DNA of 45,591 nucleotides from a bacterium. Its GTDB lineage: Bacteria; Patescibacteriota; Minisyncoccia; UBA6257; GWB1-50-10. The stretch is from assembly GCA_021814165.1 (NCBI GenBank), contig JAKAIX010000004.1:1-45591 (forward strand), in the 5' to 3' direction. This document shows, one piece after another, positions 40,750 through 45,591 of this stretch; within the stretch, counting starts at the first letter, position 1; each line of letters starts with the position of its first letter. The notes under the pieces are model-generated. The model saw only the letters and a list, made by a program, of their open reading frames with translations, did no database searches and was not told the origin of the DNA. The position numbers and the translations under genes are program-made.

Positions 40750-42723
40750 CTACTCATACTCGATTTCCTCTTCATTATCGTCTATGCCATCAGTCCCCTC
40801 GTCCCAAACTGCCCGCTCGCGCGCGCGACGTTCCGAATAATCCTTATGCTCAAGCGCGGCGAACACTTCTTTTTCCTCAAGAAAACGTGACAACCGGTGA
40901 AGTGAAAAACTCCCATGTCCGCTTTCCAGATGGAATGAAAGAGCAAGATCGTTTTTTGCGCGCGTCACCGCGACGTAAAGGAGTCGTTGTTCTTCTTCGA
41001 GTTCCTCTTCGGAATCGAACGCCATCTTCGAAGGAAGCACGCCGTCAATCGCGCCCAAGAGGTATACCGAATCCCATTCGAGTCCCTTTGCCGAATGAAT
41101 CGTGGAGAGTGTGAGCGCTCCTTCTTTTCTTTTTTGCCGCCGCTCGGGCGGCTCGATCGCGCAGTCGGAAAGGAACAACTGAAGATTATCATAGTATCCG
41201 GCGACCTCGCGGAGTATCTCCAGGTCATTCCTGCGCGAGGGCCAATCATCGAATTTCTGCTTGAGGACGGGAACGTAGTATGCGAGAAGGGTATCAAAGC
41301 GATCTTGCGGTGCTTTTGATTCTCCCTCTGCCGAATATAATGCCTCAAAGAGCGCTCGCACGCCGTCCGGATACTTTTTCCATTCCGAATCGGATACCGC
41401 ACCGCCATTGATCTTTACATAATTCCAAACGGCATCCGCGGTTTTTGGCCCCACGCCGGGAATAAGAAGCAAAATCCTGTTCCAACTCAGTTCATCTTTA
41501 TCGTTCGCAAGAATCTTCAGATATGAAAGCATGTCCTTCACATGCGCCATTTCGTAAAATTTCAGCCCCCCGAAAACCTCGTAGGGAACTCCCTGTTTCG
41601 TAAGCTCCGCTTGAAGTGGAATCGAAATATACGAGGACCGGAAGAGCACCGCCTGGCGCGAAAGCGGCGTTCCTTTCTTTTCCAAATATTGAATACGGCT
41701 TCTTATCCAATGGGCTTCTTCTTCCGCATCTCCGAAATATGCCATCTGCGGTTTGACGCCCGTCTCTCCGCGCGCCGCGACGAGTGTTTTTTTGAACTTC
41801 TTCGGCATCGTTTCCAGGATGGCGTTCCCGAGGTTCAAAACGGCTTGAACGCTTCTGTAATTCTTCTCGAGAAGCACGGTGACACAGCCGGGAAATAATT
41901 TCGGAAACTGCATGATATTCTCGTGATACGCGCCGCGGAATCCATAGATGCTCTGCGCATCATCTCCCACCACCATAATATTCCCGTGCGCACGCGCAAG
42001 AAGATACGCGATTTCTCCCTGAAGTCGGTTCGTATCCTGATACTCGTCGACCATGACGTACCGGTAGCGCGATCCCACCATACGCGCTACTTCTTCATCA
42101 CGGAGCAACTGGACTGCCAAGCGGAGCAGATCGTCGAAATCAAGGTATCCCGCTTCGCGTTTGTAGACGGCGTACGCCTCTTCAAGACGTTCTATTGTTT
42201 TTGTATGCGACAGGAGATGTTCGTAAGAATACTCGATTACTTCCGTGATTGTTTTGTCTTTGTTGATCGTCTCGCTCAGGATTGCGCGGAGCGTATGTTT
42301 TTTGGGAAACGCCGTGTCCCCGTCCCCGAGCCCCAAACGTCCCACAAGCTTCTGGAGCGCCTCTTCGGCATCCTTCTCATCGAGCACGGTAAGCGAGCCG
42401 GAAAATCCCAATCGCTCTTTAAATTCGTTCACGAGTTTATAGGCGAACGAGTGGAACGTTCCTCCGTGTACGTGGCTCGCCCGCTCGTCATGTGCGGCAG
42501 CACGGGAAAGCATTTCTTGCGCCGCCTTTCTCGTGAATGTAAGGAGAAGAATCTGCTTTGGCGCTATCCCTTGCCCGATGAGATGGAGTACGCGATATTC
42601 GATAACCCGCGTTTTTCCGGATCCCGGTCCCGCAATTACGAGAAGCGGTCCCTCGGTCGTTCTCACCGCTTTCCATTGCTGTTCGTTCAAGTAAGGCTGC
42701 GCGGTTGATTCGGAATCATTCAT
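40750..42723 (-). CDS. UvrD/PcrA/Rep-family superfamily 1 helicase
   Basis: 657 residues from the ATG at 42723; a GTG at 42753 lacks support. Motifs: Walker A AGPGSGKT (31-38), motif II VMVDEYQDTN, motif III VVGDDAQSIYGFRG, motif IV LEKNYRS, motif V STIHSAKGLEWDSVYL and motif VI YVAVTRAKNDL. A 3'-to-5' DNA helicase for repair and replication restart. The C-terminus is short and ends in an acidic stretch. A TATAGT ends 9 bases before the ATG. Confidence 0.93.
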   Translation of the reverse strand: MNDSESTAQPYLNEQQWKAVRTTEGPLLVIAGPGSGKTRVIEYRVLHLIGQGIAPKQILLLTFTRKAAQEMLSRAAAHDERASHVHGGTFHSFAYKLVNEFKERLGFSGSLTVLDEKDAEEALQKLVGRLGLGDGDTAFPKKHTLRAILSETINKDKTITEVIEYSYEHLLSHTKTIERLEEAYAVYKREAGYLDFDDLLRLAVQLLRDEEVARMVGSRYRYVMVDEYQDTNRLQGEIAYLLARAHGNIMVVGDDAQSIYGFRGAYHENIMQFPKLFPGCVTVLLEKNYRSVQAVLNLGNAILETMPKKFKKTLVAARGETGVKPQMAYFGDAEEEAHWIRSRIQYLEKKGTPLSRQAVLFRSSYISIPLQAELTKQGVPYEVFGGLKFYEMAHVKDMLSYLKILANDKDELSWNRILLLIPGVGPKTADAVWNYVKINGGAVSDSEWKKYPDGVRALFEALYSAEGESKAPQDRFDTLLAYYVPVLKQKFDDWPSRRNDLEILREVAGYYDNLQLFLSDCAIEPPERRQKRKEGALTLSTIHSAKGLEWDSVYLLGAIDGVLPSKMAFDSEEELEEEQRLLYVAVTRAKNDLALSFHLESGHGSFSLHRLSRFLEEKEVFAALEHKDYSERRARERAVWDEGTDGIDDNEEEIEYE

Positions 42724-42732
42724 AGTCGTCTC

Positions 42733-42738
42733 ACTATA
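42733..42738 (-). promoter_or_regulatory. -10 box of the UvrD-type gene
   Basis: TATAGT, 9 bases before the ATG at 42723. Confidence 0.4.
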
Positions 42739-42802
42739 ATCCCGGGTGGGCACGATTTCAAAAAGGGGGTATTATTGAAACAACCTCTCTCTTTTTATTT
42801 AT

Positions 42803-45160
42803 ATGCTCTATTCAGGACTTTCCACTGCAGCAGCCGAGCAAAAATTCGCCGCCTACGGCCCGAATGAAATACCCGAAAAAAAAGGAGGAACCATAACGAA
42901 AGTCATTAAATGGTTCCTTTCCCCTATCGCGCTTATGCTTCTCGCGGCGGCGTTTCTTTCTCTTTTCTCGGGAAAAACATTCGATTTCTGGTTTATTCTT
43001 TTCCTTGTGGCGCTCAATTTCGCCGTGGGATTCTTTCAGGAACGGAAGGCTGATCACGCCATCCAAGAACTGAAAAACAGCCTCGCGATGGAGGTCAAAA
43101 CGCTCCGCGATGGAACGTGGCGATCGATCAATGCGAGATTGCTTGTCCCCGGCGATCTTATAGAGCTCGGCGTGGGCGATGTCGTTCCCGCCGACGCTCA
43201 ACTCGTCGACGCCGAAAATTGCTCCTTGAACGAATCGACACTCACGGGAGAATCGCTTCCCAAAGAAAAACGAAAGGGAGATAAGGTGTTTTCCGGTTCG
43301 TTCATTGCGACCGGCATTGCACATGCGGAGATCACCGCAACCGGGGCGAGAACATATTTCGGCAAAACTATCATGCTCGTGGAGCGATCTTCGAGGCGGA
43401 GTATTCTTGAGAAGGACATTCTGACCATCACGAGGTTTCTTATGACGGCGAGCATCGCGGGGGTTCTTCTTCTTACGGCTGTATTTTTCTTCGAGCATGT
43501 TCCTTTTCAAGATCTCCTGCTCCTTGATTTGAGTCTCGTAATCGCCGGCATCCCGATAAGTCTGCCCACCGTCATGACGCTTATTATCAGCGTAGGTGCG
43601 CTCGAACTCGCTCGCAAACAGGCGATCGTGAGACGTCTCTCCGCACTCGAGGATCTCGCGAATGTAAATCTGCTTCTCACGGACAAGACGGGAACTCTCA
43701 CGCAGAATAAGATTACCGTCGAGAAAATACTTGCTTATTCCGGCGCGTCGCCCGAAGAAGTGATCCGTTTCGCTTCGTTTGCCTCTCACAAAGACTCAAA
43801 AAGTCCGATTGAGCAGGCTATCCTTGCGGAAGCGGAAGCACTGCACGCACGCGTCGATTTCTCGGTATCGCGATTTATTCCCGCGGACTCCGAACGGAAA
43901 CGATCTTCCGCGTTCGTCGAATGGGGAACGGAGAAAACGCTTGTTTCGGTAGGCGCCCCCCAGGTCATACAACAGCTCTCCTCGCTTGACCCTGGGGTGA
44001 AATCACAAATTGACGCCGATATCGCACGCGCGGCCGATGGAGGATATCGCGCAATCGGGGTTGCGGTTGCCCAAAATAAAATCGAGGAACGGGGCATGCG
44101 GTTTATCGGACTTCTTTTTCTCTCCGATCCCCTACGCGAAGAGGCGAAAGACGTTATCTTGTTCCTCGAGAAAAACGGCATTGGAGTCAAAATGCTTACG
44201 GGCGATAACAACGCCATTTCAAAGCGAATTTCCGAGGATCTCGGACTTAAGGGGGAGGTGCTCGGGGAGCAGCATGCTGATTGGAATTTCATCAGCAAAC
44301 CCCGGTTCGACGGCATAAGCGCTTTTTCGCAAATTCTCCCGGGTGATAAACACGAGATCGTGAAACTCGCCGAACACAACGGTTATATCGTGGCGGTCAC
44401 GGGCGACGGCGTGAACGATCTTCCCGCCGTCAAAGAAGCTCACGTCGGCATTGCCGTCCAGAACGCGGTAGATGCGCTGAAGAGTGCAGCCGACATCGTG
44501 CTTCTCGGGAAAGGAATTACCGTGATACAGGATGCATTGATCGAAGCGAGAAAAATATTCGCGCGGTTGTATAGCTACTCAATCTACCGAATCTCGGAAA
44601 GTTTTCGCCTCATTGTCACCGTCGTTATTCTCGGAATTTTTTATAAAACCTACCCTCTTACGCCGATACAACTCATTCTGATCGCGCTTTTGAACGACAT
44701 TCCCATCATCTCGCTCGCGTTCAACCGGGTAAAAGCCGCATCGAGACCGAATACGCTGCAGGTTCGCGAACGTTTTATTTTAAGCTCGCTTTACGGTCTG
44801 GTGGGAATTACGAACAGCATCTTTCTTTTTATACTTGCGTTTAACGTCTTTCATCTCGACTGGGGTACCATACAAACCATGTATTTTTTGAAACTCACCG
44901 TTTCCGGACATCTCCTGATTTACGTGGCGCACACTAAAGAACGGTGGTACAAATTCTTCCCCTCGAAGCAGGTGATTATTGCGACAACCCTAACGCAGCT
45001 TGTCGCGAGCGGATTCGCGTTCTTCGGATTCCTGATGTCTCCCATTCCCCTTTCTTTTATAGCCCTGGTATGGCTCTGGAGCTTCGCGTGGATGCAAGTC
45101 ACGGAAGGAATGAAGATATTGCACCGAAAGATCGCTCACCGAAACAAGGTTCTCGCTTAA
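42803..45160 (+). CDS. P-type ATPase of the plasma-membrane H+-ATPase (P3A) type
   Basis: 785 residues. N-terminal GLSTAAAEQKFAAYGPNEIPEKK; TGES (148-151); phosphorylation site DKTGTLT with Asp294; GDGVNDLPA hinge (533-541). Transmembrane helix 4 reads AGIPISLPTV and helix 6 ALLNDIPIISLAFNRV, with Asp631 matching the proton-carrying Asp of plant and fungal H+-ATPases. The adenine-pocket KGAP motif reads VGAP (383-386), so its Lys is replaced by Val. It is short at the C-terminus, without the autoinhibitory domain. It probably pumps protons out of the cytoplasm; other cations cannot be excluded. Confidence 0.9.
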   Translation: MLYSGLSTAAAEQKFAAYGPNEIPEKKGGTITKVIKWFLSPIALMLLAAAFLSLFSGKTFDFWFILFLVALNFAVGFFQERKADHAIQELKNSLAMEVKTLRDGTWRSINARLLVPGDLIELGVGDVVPADAQLVDAENCSLNESTLTGESLPKEKRKGDKVFSGSFIATGIAHAEITATGARTYFGKTIMLVERSSRRSILEKDILTITRFLMTASIAGVLLLTAVFFFEHVPFQDLLLLDLSLVIAGIPISLPTVMTLIISVGALELARKQAIVRRLSALEDLANVNLLLTDKTGTLTQNKITVEKILAYSGASPEEVIRFASFASHKDSKSPIEQAILAEAEALHARVDFSVSRFIPADSERKRSSAFVEWGTEKTLVSVGAPQVIQQLSSLDPGVKSQIDADIARAADGGYRAIGVAVAQNKIEERGMRFIGLLFLSDPLREEAKDVILFLEKNGIGVKMLTGDNNAISKRISEDLGLKGEVLGEQHADWNFISKPRFDGISAFSQILPGDKHEIVKLAEHNGYIVAVTGDGVNDLPAVKEAHVGIAVQNAVDALKSAADIVLLGKGITVIQDALIEARKIFARLYSYSIYRISESFRLIVTVVILGIFYKTYPLTPIQLILIALLNDIPIISLAFNRVKAASRPNTLQVRERFILSSLYGLVGITNSIFLFILAFNVFHLDWGTIQTMYFLKLTVSGHLLIYVAHTKERWYKFFPSKQVIIATTLTQLVASGFAFFGFLMSPIPLSFIALVWLWSFAWMQVTEGMKILHRKIAHRNKVLA

Positions 45161-45194
45161 AGGGAATTTATTCTCGGTGCAACCTTCACGTTTT

Positions 45195-45591
45195 TTATAG
45201 CAACGTCTCCTGTTTTTTCTCTTCTCCCGCTTCTTCTGTCGTCTTTCCCTCTGCGGTAAGAAGCTCGTCCGCTTTTTCGACGACTACCTTAAGTTTTGCA
45301 AAATCCTTTTCAAGTTCCTGAAGCACCGATGTGGAACGAAGTGCCGCGGCGGGATGGTAGAGCGGCATGATGAGCCGCATCCCCTTAAGACGAAACACTC
45401 TTCCGTGATCCTTTGATATTTTTGCATCCGGAAGGAAGTAATTCATCGAAAACCTCCCCAGGGGTACGATAATCTTCGGACCCAGAATTTCTATCTCCCG
45501 CGCGAGATATGGTTTATAGGCGTCGAGCTCTTCGGGAAACGGATCGCGATTTCCCGGAGGGCGGCGTTTCACGATATTCGAGATATAGACA
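45195..45591 (-). CDS. family-4 uracil-DNA glycosylase, 5' end beyond the window
   Basis: Only the C-terminal about 132 residues lie in the window. The open frame continues past position 45590 as VYISNIVKRRPPGNRDPFPE, the family-4 UDG motif, so the real start is beyond the right edge and a GTG at 45572 is internal. PLGRFSMNYFL and the catalytic-loop HPAAALR also match. The normal KCRPPGNR cysteine is Arg (KRRPPGNR) and the second, in AC-x2-L, is Tyr (AYKPYL), so two of the four usual 4Fe-4S ligands are missing from this part. It removes uracil from DNA. It converges with the P-type ATPase. Confidence 0.85.
   Translation of the reverse strand, partial: VYISNIVKRRPPGNRDPFPEELDAYKPYLAREIEILGPKIIVPLGRFSMNYFLPDAKISKDHGRVFRLKGMRLIMPLYHPAAALRSTSVLQELEKDFAKLKVVVEKADELLTAEGKTTEEAGEEKKQETLL

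Overview
The window looks like a chromosomal segment of a Candidate Phyla Radiation (Patescibacteria) bacterium, most likely of the Parcubacteria group. The clues are a cut-down aspartyl-tRNA synthetase without its GAD insertion, EF-P with an unusual tip, short housekeeping operons mixed with proteins that resemble only CPR hypothetical families, TGA used as a stop codon, few Shine-Dalgarno sites, and short dispersed repeats that also sit in-frame inside conserved genes. The lineage call is an inference; no rRNA gene is present.

Layout, left to right. 1-6930 (all minus strand): a CcdA-like thiol-redox membrane protein with a small membrane neighbour; aspS overlapping an extended adenylate-kinase-like gene; a competence pair in which ComEC is split into channel and metallo-beta-lactamase proteins; and a 56-codon gene with its own promoter. 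6933-9253: mnmA carrying several repeat-derived insertions, a small membrane protein and efp. 9375-11216: a TraG/VirD4-like ATPase with a zinc-ribbon tail. 11461-23673: the standout region, a 12.2 kb single-strand array of seven paralogous cysteine-rich proteins of 568-591 residues, mostly overlapping by 4 bases or nearly abutting and apparently read from one promoter near 23690. 23808-27985: a 60-codon membrane protein, cutA, and a second TraG-like ATPase enclosed by an exact 80-bp inverted repeat, behind a membrane protein with a HEPN-like RNxxxH motif and a larger membrane protein. 28075-33821: a sigma region 4/HARE-HTH regulator, secF, secD, an M23 peptidase and tgt. 34066-36731: an FAD-linked oxidase, a RecB/Cas4-like nuclease and a small DUF5652-like membrane protein. 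36848-45591: an unknown 478-residue protein, an HlyD-type adaptor, an ArsR-glutaredoxin operon with a visible operator, a UvrD-type helicase, a P-type H+-ATPase-like pump and, cut by the right edge, a family-4 uracil-DNA glycosylase.

How it fits together. Most genes are housekeeping: translation and tRNA modification (aspS, mnmA, efp, tgt), protein export (secDF), envelope (M23, HlyD, P-ATPase), repair (uvrD, nuclease, UDG) and DNA uptake (ComEC pair). The cysteine-rich array does not fit any pathway I can name. Each protein has a symmetric plan: two zinc ribbons, a cysteine-laddered repeat core holding a duplicated LRNK..C..NKQY-type motif, then two more zinc ribbons that mirror the first pair. 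It lies between two paralogous TraG-like ATPase genes. I regard this array, and the inverted-repeat-bounded ATPase beside it, as the best candidates for an undescribed system.

No rRNA, tRNA, CRISPR array, transposase or integrase was recognised.
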